A stretch of 64,000 bases of DNA from DASZUK01 sp035547695 (lineage in GTDB: Bacteria; Actinomycetota; Acidimicrobiia; Acidimicrobiales; RAAP-2). The position numbers and the translations under genes are program-made. Positions 46,959-55,754 of the stretch are shown in pieces. The notes under the pieces were generated by a model. It saw nothing but the letters and a program-made list of their open reading frames with translations, ran no database searches and had not been told where the DNA came from. Where the stretch lies: NCBI GenBank assembly GCA_035547695.1, contig DASZUK010000001.1, positions 127,879 to 191,878 of the forward strand, written 5' to 3'. Positions within the stretch are counted from its first letter, which is position 1. Each line of letters opens with the position of its first letter.

Positions 46959-47303
46959 AAAGGTCGGCAGCCAGGAGGGACGGGTATCGTCGCCACCGGC
47001 TCATGGTAGTGAGCGTTCTCGTCCCCGGCCAACTTGGCCGAGCACGGGGGGTGCCGGCGCCTGACCCAGGGCGGGCGCCCCGAGCCCCGAGGCCCGATGC
47101 CCGAAGCCCGAGCCCCGAGCCCCGAGGCCCGGAGCCGCTGTGCCGGCCGCCACGCCCCTGTCGGATCGGGGCGCCGGGGACGTCCCTGTGCGCCCTGGCC
47201 ATGGAGCCGCGACGGATGATCGAGGGTAAGGTTCGGGCATGGGAGACGGCTTGCTCGCCAGCCAGGGAGCACCCAGCCAGGGAGCACAAGGAACCGATGC
47301 CGG
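46959..47303. other. divergent intergenic region with heptad repeats
   Basis: 345 bp between the 46958 and 47304 gene starts. No supported gene is seen. It carries the tandem heptads at 47077-47132, and the promoters of both flanking genes must lie here. Confidence 0.4.
47077..47132. repeat. 8 tandem heptanucleotides (GCCCCGA-like)
   Basis: The heptads are GCCCCGA, GCCCCGA, GGCCCGA, TGCCCGA, AGCCCGA, GCCCCGA, GCCCCGA and GGCCCGG, all in a row. The seven-base phase is constant although the first two bases vary. Confidence 0.85.
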
Positions 47304-48326
47304 ATGAGCTCACCGGTACCCGGCGCCCTGCTGGTCGGTGCTCCACGAAGCGGGACGTCCTGGCTGCAAAGGCTGATCGGCGCACATCCGGCGGTAGCGA
47401 CGAGCCAGGAGATCGATTTCCTGACGGCCTACATCGTTCCGTGGCTCCATCGTTGGGATACGCAGCTCGTCAAGACACCAGATAGATGGCGTCGCAATCG
47501 CCACAAGGGTCTGCCGGCGATCATGACGGCAACAGAGTTCAAGGAACTATTGCGGTCCGCGATAGCCACAGTGTACGGGAGCATACTCTCCCTCAAGGAT
47601 GGATCGATTGTCGTTCTTGACAAGGCACCAGGGTATGCACTGAGGCTTCGCACAATATTGGAAGTATTGCCTGATATCCCGGTCATACATATCATTAGGG
47701 ACGGTCGGGATGTGGCGGCGTCCCTGATGCGGGCGGGTAGGTCATGGGGACGGGGGTGGGCGTCGGAGGACCTCGGTCGTTCGGCAACTGTCTGGGCAGA
47801 CCACGTCGCGTCGGTCCAGTCGCTTGGAATGCCGTCGCGTCAGCTCTATGAAGTGCGGTACGAAGCGCTCCTCGGAGACACCGAGACGGAGCTCTCGAAG
47901 TGCTTCGACTTCCTGAGGTTGCCATGGGAACCTGAGCAGGTTGCCGAGATCGTGAGCCGCATCGCCGGCACCTCGGAAGGGGCGGCTTCCGGGCCGCGCG
48001 CCGATTCGCTTCTGTGGGCCGGGGAAGTCGTGAAGCAGCTCGGCGGCCCGCCCGAGGAGCCTGAGGGGTTCTTCGGAGAAGGGGGATCGGGCAACTGGCG
48101 GGGGCAGTGGTCCGGCTACGAACGGTGGCTGTTCGACAGGATCGCCGGCGAGCTGTTGGTCGGGCTCGGCTACGAGAACGACGACCGGTGGGCCGCGTCG
48201 AGTGGACCGGAGATCGGGTTCGTGTTGCGGCGCCGGGCGACACGGGCGGTGGCGAGGGTGCAGCTTGTGCCCGACGCGATGAGCAGGGCACGCTTGTACT
48301 TCGAACGCTCGCGTCCCGCCAGATGA
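47304..48326 (+). CDS. PAPS-dependent sulfotransferase
   Basis: 340 residues from ATG 47304. The 5'-phosphosulfate-binding loop is GAPRSGTSWLQRLIGAHP, and the 3'-phosphate-binding motif is VIHIIRDGRDVAASLMR. Further features are EVRYEALLGDTETELSKCFD and an C-terminal helical part. It transfers sulfate from PAPS to a carbohydrate acceptor. Together with two other sulfotransferases and PAPS-synthesis genes it suggests a sulfated polysaccharide. The next gene starts inside its stop (ATGA). Confidence 0.87.
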   Translation: MSSPVPGALLVGAPRSGTSWLQRLIGAHPAVATSQEIDFLTAYIVPWLHRWDTQLVKTPDRWRRNRHKGLPAIMTATEFKELLRSAIATVYGSILSLKDGSIVVLDKAPGYALRLRTILEVLPDIPVIHIIRDGRDVAASLMRAGRSWGRGWASEDLGRSATVWADHVASVQSLGMPSRQLYEVRYEALLGDTETELSKCFDFLRLPWEPEQVAEIVSRIAGTSEGAASGPRADSLLWAGEVVKQLGGPPEEPEGFFGEGGSGNWRGQWSGYERWLFDRIAGELLVGLGYENDDRWAASSGPEIGFVLRRRATRAVARVQLVPDAMSRARLYFERSRPAR

Positions 48327-49570
48327 CGTCCTGCCTGTCGGAAGGCGAGAACCCGCCTGTGCCGGCGTCGGACGCAGCCGAGGTGGACGCAGCCGCGGTG
48401 GACCAAGGCCATGTCCGGGCCACAGCGCCGACCCCGACCGTCCTGGGGCTGCACGACGGGAATATGGGCCATGCGACGTTCCTGCGGCACCTTGACGCGG
48501 GCCTGGCGACCGTCGGGGGAGTGCATTACCGGCCCGTGTCGATGACCGAGGCAGTTCGGGGTGATCGCCCGTTCCGGATCGTGCGGCGGCTCGTCGCTCC
48601 CCCGAACCGCAAGGTGGCGGCCCGGCTACGCGGCGAGGCTGCTGCGTCGCTGGGGGCGCGGCGGGAGCTTCGACGCCAGATCGGGCGGCGGTGTGACGGG
48701 CCAACGGATGTGGTGCATGCCCACACGCAGGCGCAGGCGTACTTCCTGCCCGCCCTCGCCCAGGGCCGCTCCGGCAGCCGGATGCCACCGACGGTGGTGT
48801 CGATCGACCTGACGGTGCCGCTGCTCGCTGCGGAGCGTCGGTGGTCGCGGGAGCTGCGGACCCTTGCTGCGCTCGAGTCCCGGACGTTCCGGCGCGCCGC
48901 CCACGTCGTTGCCTTCAGCGATTGGGCCAGGAGATCGGTCGTGGACGACTACGGCCTCAGCGAGGCCAGGGTGACGACCATTCCCCTTCCGGTGTCGGTT
49001 CCGGAGCGCCCCGTCGATGATGGACGGCCGTCCGGTGGTCGGCCGGTTCGCCTGCTGTTCGTGGGGAGCGACTTCGTCAGGAAGGGCGGACCGGAGCTGC
49101 TCTCGGCCGTTCGGCGCCTTCCTCCAGGCGACTACCACCTGGACGTCTGCTCCGGGGACCCGGCGGCGGTGGTCCCGCCCGGGCTGGAAGGGGTACAGGT
49201 CCACGCGGCCGTCCGGGCGGGATCGGACGAGCTGGACCGTCTCTACTCGGAAGCCGATGTCTTCGTGTTCCCGACCCGCTATGACCAGTCGCCGAACGTC
49301 ATCGTCGAGGCGATGTCGTACGGCCTTCCGATCGTCACGACCGACGTCGGTGCCATCTCGGAGATGGTGGGTAGGGACGGTGCGTGCGCCAGCCTGGTGC
49401 CGGTCGGGACACCGGTGAAGCTGGCGGAGGAGATCGCCACCCTGGCGGGGTCGGATGCTCGTCGTCGCGCCATGGGTCTGGAGTCCCGTCGGCGGGCCAT
49501 CGAGACCAGCTCCGTCGAGGCCGTCGCCAAGCGGTGGGTGGCACTGTTCCAGGCGGTGGCAGAGAGGTGA
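48323..49570 (+). CDS. GT4-family glycosyltransferase
   Basis: 415 residues from ATG 48323. A disordered N-terminus (about 1-38) is followed by TVLGLHDGNMGHATFLRHLD, VVHAHTQAQAYFLPALAQG and the donor-site region VRLLFVGSDFVRKGGPELLS, VFPTRYDQSPNVIVEAMSYG. E-x7-E is present in the last segment. Specificity is unknown. Start and stop both overlap neighbours by four bases, so this is one operon from 47304 through 50760. Confidence 0.85.
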   Translation: MTSCLSEGENPPVPASDAAEVDAAAVDQGHVRATAPTPTVLGLHDGNMGHATFLRHLDAGLATVGGVHYRPVSMTEAVRGDRPFRIVRRLVAPPNRKVAARLRGEAAASLGARRELRRQIGRRCDGPTDVVHAHTQAQAYFLPALAQGRSGSRMPPTVVSIDLTVPLLAAERRWSRELRTLAALESRTFRRAAHVVAFSDWARRSVVDDYGLSEARVTTIPLPVSVPERPVDDGRPSGGRPVRLLFVGSDFVRKGGPELLSAVRRLPPGDYHLDVCSGDPAAVVPPGLEGVQVHAAVRAGSDELDRLYSEADVFVFPTRYDQSPNVIVEAMSYGLPIVTTDVGAISEMVGRDGACASLVPVGTPVKLAEEIATLAGSDARRRAMGLESRRRAIETSSVEAVAKRWVALFQAVAER

Positions 49571-50760
49571 CCACGGCCAACGACCTTCCTCGGCTCAGGA
49601 TCGGATTGACGGTCCATCACCCCCTGGACCTGAACGCCGGCGCCGCAGGCACGACGATGCGATTGGGCACCGCCCTCGAAGGGCTCGGCCACGAGGTCTC
49701 CATCGTCGCCTTCGATTCGATGCCGCTGTCGAGGCGGCCCATCTCGGATCAGTTCGTGTTCCCGCTCTACGTCGCCCACGACGTCGGGCGGTCCCTGCGC
49801 CTCGGAGACCTTGACGTCGTCGTGGCGTCGACCGGCGACCTGTGGTCCCTGCGGAAGCAGGCCATCTCGCGGAGTCGTGCTGCCGTCATCACCCGGAGCC
49901 ACGGCTTGGAGCACCTCGGCCACCTGGCTCGAGTGGCGGCCAGCCAACAGGGCGAGCTGGCACTGCGTCGGCGCTATTTCCTCTACCACGGAGGCCTACG
50001 TCTCCACCAGGTGGCGCGATCCCTGCGAATCGCCGACGCCGTCATCTTCCTCAACGACCACGAACGGACCTGGGCCATCGATCATCTGGGCGTCACACCT
50101 GACAGGGCGGTGACCGGGCGCAACGGTCTGGCCGACGAGCTGGTTGGCCTTCCCGAGCCGGTCCCCCCTCCTCCGGGCGGCGGGATCGGGATTGCGGTCA
50201 TGGGCGGTTTCTCGTTCCGCAAGGGCTCGGCGACGGCCGCCGCCGTCCTCACACGCTTCCTGGCGGATCATCACGACAGCCACGCGAAATGGTACGGCGC
50301 TGAGCCCGAGGTGGTTCGCGAGGCGCTGCGCCCGGAGGTCCGCGACCGGGTCGAGGTCGTGAGGGAGTACCAGGTTCCGGACCTGCCGCTGCTCCTGCGC
50401 GACCTGCAGGTGCTTCTCTTCCCGTCGCGGTTCGAGGGCTTCGGGAACGTCGTCATCGAAGCCATGGCCTGCGGCCTCGCTCCCGTAGCCAGTGACATAC
50501 CGGGTCCTCGCGACATCGTCACGGCCGACGCAGGCGTGCTGGTCCCTCCCGGGGACACCGAGGGCTTCGTGTCCTCCCTGTCTCGCCTGTACGCAGATCG
50601 CCTGACGCTTCAGGCGCTACGCCAGGGCGCATACCATCGTGGCCAGGAATATTCCTGGCAATCCGTGGCCGGCGAACAGGTTGACATCTACCGGCGGGTA
50701 CTTGCCGAAAAGGAACACACAAGAACTCGCAGGAGCAGCTTCATCAAAGAAGGAACGTGA
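49567..50760 (+). CDS. GT4-family glycosyltransferase
   Basis: 397 residues from GTG 49567. The acceptor half has GLTVHHPLDLNAGAAGTTMR, then VVVASTGDLWSLRKQ and ITRSHGLEHLGHL. The donor half has AVMGGFSFRKGSATAAAVLT and FPSRFEGFGNVVIEAMACGL (E-x7-E). Late coupling by four bases with the preceding GT; the GT2 gene follows 12 bp downstream. Exact sugar unknown. Confidence 0.86.
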   Translation: MTTANDLPRLRIGLTVHHPLDLNAGAAGTTMRLGTALEGLGHEVSIVAFDSMPLSRRPISDQFVFPLYVAHDVGRSLRLGDLDVVVASTGDLWSLRKQAISRSRAAVITRSHGLEHLGHLARVAASQQGELALRRRYFLYHGGLRLHQVARSLRIADAVIFLNDHERTWAIDHLGVTPDRAVTGRNGLADELVGLPEPVPPPPGGGIGIAVMGGFSFRKGSATAAAVLTRFLADHHDSHAKWYGAEPEVVREALRPEVRDRVEVVREYQVPDLPLLLRDLQVLLFPSRFEGFGNVVIEAMACGLAPVASDIPGPRDIVTADAGVLVPPGDTEGFVSSLSRLYADRLTLQALRQGAYHRGQEYSWQSVAGEQVDIYRRVLAEKEHTRTRRSSFIKEGT

Positions 50761-50772
50761 GGAACAAGTCCC

Positions 50773-51474
50773 GTGGGATTTGATGTATGTGTAGTGCTCT
50801 ATCGTTCCAAAGCTGACAGGGTGCAGCGTGCGCTTCGGGCCGAGGACAAGCTCTATCTATGGGACAACACGAATAGCAATCTCGGCTTTGGAGCGGGGGC
50901 CAACAGGGCGGCACAGCAGGGTGAGCAAGAGCTCATCCTGTTCGTCAACACGGACGGGGACCTGAAGGAAGGGGCGCTCGACGCGCTCGAAGCCGAGTTC
51001 GACGATCCGCGGGTGGCCGCGGCCGAGGCGAGCCAGGGAGTGGAGAGGGACCGCGGGCCCAACCCCGACTGGCTCTCGGGCGCCTGCCTCGCCGTCCGGA
51101 GATCGGCATTCGAGCAGGTCGGGGGGTTCGACGAGAGGCTGTTCATGTACTGCGAGGACGTGGACCTGTCCCATCGGTTGGCCAGGGTCGGAGAGCTGCG
51201 GCACGTGGCCTCGGCCAGGTTCGACCACGACCCTCGACCCGTCAGGCCGTTGCGGATGCTCCATTTCAACTATCGCAATTGGCTGACGGTCGAGCATTGG
51301 CATTCCCGGGCCGAGCCCAAGCGCATGGTCAGGGACGGCCTGTACCGTATGCGGCACGGGCAACTGCGGCGGGGCATCACCCGGCTCAGCGGAGCCGCTG
51401 CGTACCTGTGCCGGACCCGGTACTGGCCGCCGCCGGACGCGCCCGCCCGCCGAGAGGGTCAGGCTCCCCGATAG
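50773..51474 (+). CDS. GT2-family glycosyltransferase, short form
   Basis: 233 residues from GTG 50773. GT-A features are FDVCVVLYRSKADRVQRAL, NLGFGAGANRAAQQG (rhamnosyltransferase-like nucleotide-binding strand), FVNTDGDLKEG (metal-binding D-x-D position), WLSGACLAVRRSAFEQ and FMYCEDVDLSHRLARVG. Its size fits the catalytic domain alone. It is convergent with the 51459 gene and overlaps it by 16 bases. It probably adds rhamnose or a similar sugar to the chain. Confidence 0.82.
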   Translation: MGFDVCVVLYRSKADRVQRALRAEDKLYLWDNTNSNLGFGAGANRAAQQGEQELILFVNTDGDLKEGALDALEAEFDDPRVAAAEASQGVERDRGPNPDWLSGACLAVRRSAFEQVGGFDERLFMYCEDVDLSHRLARVGELRHVASARFDHDPRPVRPLRMLHFNYRNWLTVEHWHSRAEPKRMVRDGLYRMRHGQLRRGITRLSGAAAYLCRTRYWPPPDAPARREGQAPR

Positions 51475-52568
51475 GCGGCGACGATCGCGTCGCGTAGCGC
51501 TGCGAGGTCGCCGGTTGGCACCACCGATATGGCCGCGGATGGGATCATGTCCGACATGCCGGTGTCTGCAGAAACGATGACCGGGACTCCACAGGCGACC
51601 GCTTCGGCCGGGGCGTAGCCGAAACCGTCTTCGTAGGCGGGATGGACACAGACCGAGGCTTCCTGCAGGTGTGGCAAGGGGTCTCCTGGGCGCACGGAGA
51701 TACGACGGTCCGACGCGCACGCCTGCTCGACAAAACGCCGCATTCCTCGGGTGGAGGCTCCCCCGACGAGAACGAGTCGGATGTCGTCGTCGGGGATGCT
51801 GCGGAAGCACTCGATGAGGAGCGGAACCCCTTTGTGGACGTTGAGAGATCCGACGTAGACGACGTTGAACGTCGATGACCTCGGTGGAGACGATCGGGGC
51901 TCGAACCGGGGGTGGGGAGTCAGCGGGAACAGCCGTAGCCGATCCGATGGGTAGCCCTCGTCAACGAAGCTGTTCCATGCGTAATGAGAGGAAACATAGA
52001 TGCAGTCTGCGACTGCGTATTCCGCAGTGTTCCGACCGACGCTCATCGGGGCCCAGGGTCGCTCGATCGGGTACTGCTGCCAGGCCAGCCGTTGTTGTCG
52101 TCGGACATTCTCGAGATGGCTGTTGGCCGAGACGATGCCGAGCCAGCGATAGCCGCGGCGACGCGCGACGCGTAGCTGCCGAAGGCCCGCGCCGTTGAAG
52201 GTCAGGAGGTGGCGCGGGCCGCCGGGCAGTCGGGAGGCTGCCGCGAAGTCGAAGCCGACATAGGTCAGGTAGATCCGGGCTCCGAGGGAGAAGCGGAACG
52301 GAGGCAGGTCCATGAGGCGGCGGATCGACCTCGGTGCGGTGACCGGAGCACCGACAGTTCCGAGGTCGTCGGGTAGCGGCCGGGGGCAGAGATAGGCGGC
52401 CAGGGAATCGGTCGATCGGAGGGCCGTGACCAGCTCGGAAAGGTGCCGTCCCAACCCACCTGCGCCGTAGCCCGCCGAGCAGGTCACGACCGTCGGGTCG
52501 TCCGGAAGGGAGGCCCGCTGGGCTTGGCGGGCGCCCTCTGCCCACGCAAGGAGTGGTGATGTCGTCAC
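51459..52568 (-). CDS. GT4-family glycosyltransferase
   Basis: 369 residues. The N-terminus TVVTCSAGYGAGGLGRHLSE is a GT-B phosphate loop. The donor region is FNVVYVGSLNVHKGVPLLIE, LVLVGGASTRGMRRF and HPAYEDGFGYAPAEAVACGV (E-x-G-F-G-x-x-x-x-E). There is no N-terminal signal or membrane helix. Linkage unknown. It begins the leftward block of genes (51459-60205) that extends to the methyltransferase. Confidence 0.85.
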   Translation of the reverse strand: MTTSPLLAWAEGARQAQRASLPDDPTVVTCSAGYGAGGLGRHLSELVTALRSTDSLAAYLCPRPLPDDLGTVGAPVTAPRSIRRLMDLPPFRFSLGARIYLTYVGFDFAAASRLPGGPRHLLTFNGAGLRQLRVARRRGYRWLGIVSANSHLENVRRQQRLAWQQYPIERPWAPMSVGRNTAEYAVADCIYVSSHYAWNSFVDEGYPSDRLRLFPLTPHPRFEPRSSPPRSSTFNVVYVGSLNVHKGVPLLIECFRSIPDDDIRLVLVGGASTRGMRRFVEQACASDRRISVRPGDPLPHLQEASVCVHPAYEDGFGYAPAEAVACGVPVIVSADTGMSDMIPSAAISVVPTGDLAALRDAIVAAYRGA

Positions 52569-52622
52569 CGAGCTGCGGCAGGTGGCCCGGAGCGGGCCGT
52601 GGCCTCGGGGACCGCCGGGTGC

Positions 52623-53591
52623 TCAGAGCCGATCATACGCCCACAGTGCGACGAGGTCCCGTCCGATGTACTCGCTGAAGCGCTCGACCTCGGGTCTCAG
52701 GCGGAGGCGGAGCTCGTGCATGAGCTCCTCGTCGGGGGGCGGGGGCGGAGGGTACGCGAACGTCTCGACGCCGTGCAGGACCCGACGCCGTTGCCGTTCG
52801 GGAACGATCGCCTTGACGAGCCCTTTGGTGGCCCTCGAGAATGGCCCGTGGCCGACCGAGAAGCGGTGGAGGTTGTGGCTCAGCACCTGGGAGCGCACCG
52901 CAACCGCCTTGTTGTTCTCCAGGACCGGAGGCACGAAGGCAGGATCGACCGCGATGAACTCGAAGATCTGTTGAACGGTCCCCAGATTGTCGGCCCGAAA
53001 GTCGTCGTAGATGTAGGTGCGTACCTGCTCGCGAGGGAGCGCTGCATGGAATCGGACCAGTTGGTCGGTGTAGCGAAGGTGCTCGGAGTAGCGGAGGTCC
53101 GCGGGGCGGTAGGCAGTCCCCGGGATGCGCCGACCCTGGTCGCGCAGTGGCTCCAGAGCCATCGCCTTGCGCAGGTCTCGTTCGTCCTCTTGGAGGTCGG
53201 CGATGAGCTGAAGGTGGAGGGATCGTAGAAAGGAGGCGGGCTCGCGGAAGATGATGATCACCCGGGCCTGCGGGTTCAGTTTGGCGATCTCCGCTGCCGC
53301 GGTCCGTGAGAAGAGGTACGCGCCCGAGGCTTCACCCAGGCGTTGCTGTGGCTCGGCGTCGGCAAAGAGGGCGAGGTACTCCTCGAGGGTGCTCGGGAGG
53401 CGTGTCTGGTACGACGGTTGGGGGAACCGCCAAGGGAGGTCGGTGGCGAGGAATTGGGGCTCCTTGAGCCCGGGCATGAAGACGTCCGGATGGCGACGCA
53501 GCATGGCGTAGAGGGCGGTGGTGCCGCTCTTCGGCTGGCCGGCGAGGAAGAAATCCGGTAGCCGGGACGAGTCTGAGGACGGGTTCGACAT
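52623..53591 (-). CDS. sulfotransferase
   Basis: 322 residues from ATG 53591; 99 bp upstream in frame also reads open. The PAPS loop is FFLAGQPKSGTTALYAMLRR (x-P-K-S-G-T-T), and the 3'-phosphate site is ARVIIIFREPASFLRSLH. Further conserved features are QTRLPSTLEEYLALFAD and the C-terminal YIGRDLVALWAYD. The fold is of the Sulfotransfer_1 type. It is separate in sequence from the other two sulfotransferase genes and so probably sulfates a different position. Confidence 0.87.
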   Translation of the reverse strand: MSNPSSDSSRLPDFFLAGQPKSGTTALYAMLRRHPDVFMPGLKEPQFLATDLPWRFPQPSYQTRLPSTLEEYLALFADAEPQQRLGEASGAYLFSRTAAAEIAKLNPQARVIIIFREPASFLRSLHLQLIADLQEDERDLRKAMALEPLRDQGRRIPGTAYRPADLRYSEHLRYTDQLVRFHAALPREQVRTYIYDDFRADNLGTVQQIFEFIAVDPAFVPPVLENNKAVAVRSQVLSHNLHRFSVGHGPFSRATKGLVKAIVPERQRRRVLHGVETFAYPPPPPPDEELMHELRLRLRPEVERFSEYIGRDLVALWAYDRL

Positions 53592-53735
53592 GGGGCTCTC
53601 TCGACTCGTCGACGGGCAGAGTCCGCCGTCACGGCTCGACGGCCCCGAGCATAGCAAGGGGCGGGAAAGTCCAGGCCACCGAGGGCCCAACCCTGGCCGC
53701 CGGCATCGCGATGTCGGGTGGGCCGGACATGCCCG

Positions 53736-54449
53736 TCAGGAGGGCGGTGTGGCCGTCCGTTCCGTACGGTTCCGTAGCTCCCGACAGGTCTCGAAAATCG
53801 CCAGGTCCGACGAGTACCACTCGCGGAGATTGTGCTGAGCGGTAGCGCTCAACCAGCGAGGAAGGTCCTTCGGATTTCTGTGGGCGCGGACATCGTCGTC
53901 CGGCAGGGTGGCCCCGCGGTCGATCCCGAGCATCTCCCTGAGAACGTCCCAATCGGAGCCCAACTGCTCTTGGAAGCCGATGAAGAGGATCTTGTCGCCC
54001 CTGGAGGTCAGGTAGTCGGAGCTACCGAGCCAGTTGGAAAAATGGTCCTTGACGTGAGTGATGCTCGCCATCGCTGCCCGAGCGGCGGCTCGTCGTTGTT
54101 CATCCGGATCGGACAGCGCCTCCGCCAGGCTGTTCGGTGTCGAGAAGTGTTCGAATGCCGATCGTTCTCCGTCCGACCACGGGATGTTGTAACGGGGGCG
54201 ACCCTGCCGTTGTCGGCTATGGAAGCCACTGATATATCGGGAAATGGGATCTCTCACAAAGAAGATGATGAATTCATCGTCGGGGATGTCCATCATGCGG
54301 ACGCCGTGTGAATGTCGCTTCACGTAATAATTGCGAGCCCGGGAACCGCGGAGCGCTTCCTTCACGGCAGTTCCCCCGGTCTTCCCGATGTGGAGGAGAT
54401 GCGCAGTGGGCAACCGGAGAGAGTCCCATCGGTCCCAGATCCGCGCCAT
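53736..54449 (-). CDS. sulfotransferase family 2-like protein
   Basis: 237 residues from ATG 54449. The PAPS-binding motif LLHIGKTGGTAVKEALRGS resembles those of Golgi-type (Sulfotransfer_2) enzymes that use H-x-P-K/K-T-G-G-T. The 3'-phosphate motif is FIIFFVRDPISRYISGFHSR. The short C-terminal region has WLSATAQHNLREWY. It is smaller and divergent from the other two sulfotransferases here. The start overlaps nothing, and a GT4 gene follows on the same strand upstream. Confidence 0.84.
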   Translation of the reverse strand: MARIWDRWDSLRLPTAHLLHIGKTGGTAVKEALRGSRARNYYVKRHSHGVRMMDIPDDEFIIFFVRDPISRYISGFHSRQRQGRPRYNIPWSDGERSAFEHFSTPNSLAEALSDPDEQRRAAARAAMASITHVKDHFSNWLGSSDYLTSRGDKILFIGFQEQLGSDWDVLREMLGIDRGATLPDDDVRAHRNPKDLPRWLSATAQHNLREWYSSDLAIFETCRELRNRTERTATPPS

Positions 54450-54483
54450 CGGGTGGCGCTCTCGTAGGCTGGCGACGACGTGT

Positions 54484-55632
54484 CTAGACACGGGCCGCCG
54501 GGACGAGATCGTCCAGCATCTTCGAGAACCTGACGGCCATGGCCGTCTCGGTGAAGTCGCGGGCGCGGATGGGCCCACCCCGCCGGAGGTGGCCGGCGAG
54601 CCCGTCCTCGTCGAGGATTCGGAGCACCGCGCCGACGATGGCCTCGGGATCGCGCTGGGGGACCAGCAGGCCGGAGACGCCCTCTTCGACGATCTCGGAC
54701 GGGCCGCCGCCTGCCGTCGCGACGAGAGGCTTGGCGAGGGCCATGGCTTCGACGACGACGAGGCCGAAGGGTTCACCGAACGACGCGTGGACGACGACGT
54801 CGAGTGCATCCATCCACGCGTAGGCGTCGTCCTGGTGTCCGGCGAAGTGGACCTTGCCGGCCAGGGCCGGGTCTTGGGCGGCGTAGGCGTGCACATCGCG
54901 CTCGTAGGATTTCTCCCAGCCCAAGATGCTCCCACCGACGATGCAGAAGCGGAGGTCGGGTCGGGCCCGGGTGAGGGCGCTGGCGGCTCTCAGGAAGACC
55001 ATCTGCCCCTTCCATTCCTGCAGTCGACCGACGATGCCGACCACGGTCCGGTCCTCCCAGCCCAAGGCGGCCCGGATCGGGGCGCCGCTGCCGGAGGCTG
55101 CGGCCACGGCGTCGACGTCGATGCCCGGTGGGATCTTCTCGGTGGGGGCATGGGTGAACCGACGGACTGCCGCCAGGGCGTCGTCGCAACTGACGACGAC
55201 TCGCTTCTTGGGGATCGACGTCGCCAGTTGGACCATGATCCCGCCCTTTGACCAGCGGCGCTCTTCGGGGATCCCCTGCTCCCAGAGCACGGCCGGTCGC
55301 CTGCTGCGTATCGCCGCCAGGCCGCTGAAGATGTGCGTCTTCACGAGGCTGGACAGGACCACATCGGCCTGGCTGGACATCACCAGGCGGGTGAGCTGTC
55401 GGATGGTGCCGGCGGTCCGGCGGAGGTCACGGGTCCGGTGCCCGGGCAGGACCACGGTCGGGCATGTGGCGTCGGCGAGCCAGGAGGCGAGGGGCCCGTC
55501 CTCGAGCAGGACGGCGGTCGCGTCCCAACCGGTCGCGGGCAGGCGGCGAGCCAGGCTGACGAGGGCACGCTCGGCGCCGCCCGGCTTGGCACTGCTGGCG
55601 ACGAGCATGATCCTGCGTGGGCGCTCATCCAT
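54484..55632 (-). CDS. GT4-family glycosyltransferase
   Basis: 382 residues from ATG 55632 (AGGGAA about 8 bases upstream). N-terminus RRIMLVASSAKPGGAERALV. Middle: VLLSSLVKTHIFSG-like and LWEQGIPEERRW. Donor half: VVGIVGRLQEWKGQMVFLRA, CIVGGSILGWEKSYE and HASFGEPFGLVVVEAMALAK (E-x-F-G-x-x-x-x-E). Specificity unknown. The gene is 34 bp upstream of the sulfotransferase gene at 53736. Confidence 0.87.
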   Translation of the reverse strand: MDERPRRIMLVASSAKPGGAERALVSLARRLPATGWDATAVLLEDGPLASWLADATCPTVVLPGHRTRDLRRTAGTIRQLTRLVMSSQADVVLSSLVKTHIFSGLAAIRSRRPAVLWEQGIPEERRWSKGGIMVQLATSIPKKRVVVSCDDALAAVRRFTHAPTEKIPPGIDVDAVAAASGSGAPIRAALGWEDRTVVGIVGRLQEWKGQMVFLRAASALTRARPDLRFCIVGGSILGWEKSYERDVHAYAAQDPALAGKVHFAGHQDDAYAWMDALDVVVHASFGEPFGLVVVEAMALAKPLVATAGGGPSEIVEEGVSGLLVPQRDPEAIVGAVLRILDEDGLAGHLRRGGPIRARDFTETAMAVRFSKMLDDLVPAARV

Positions 55633-55754
55633 CGAACTTTCCCTGGCGGCGGTTACCCGGCTGACCATAACCGATCCGGGGCCGGCCGGGCCGTACCACC
55701 GCGGATGTTCGTCGGTGCTTCCCCGGGTTGGCGTCCGGGCTGGCGTCGGTCCGG

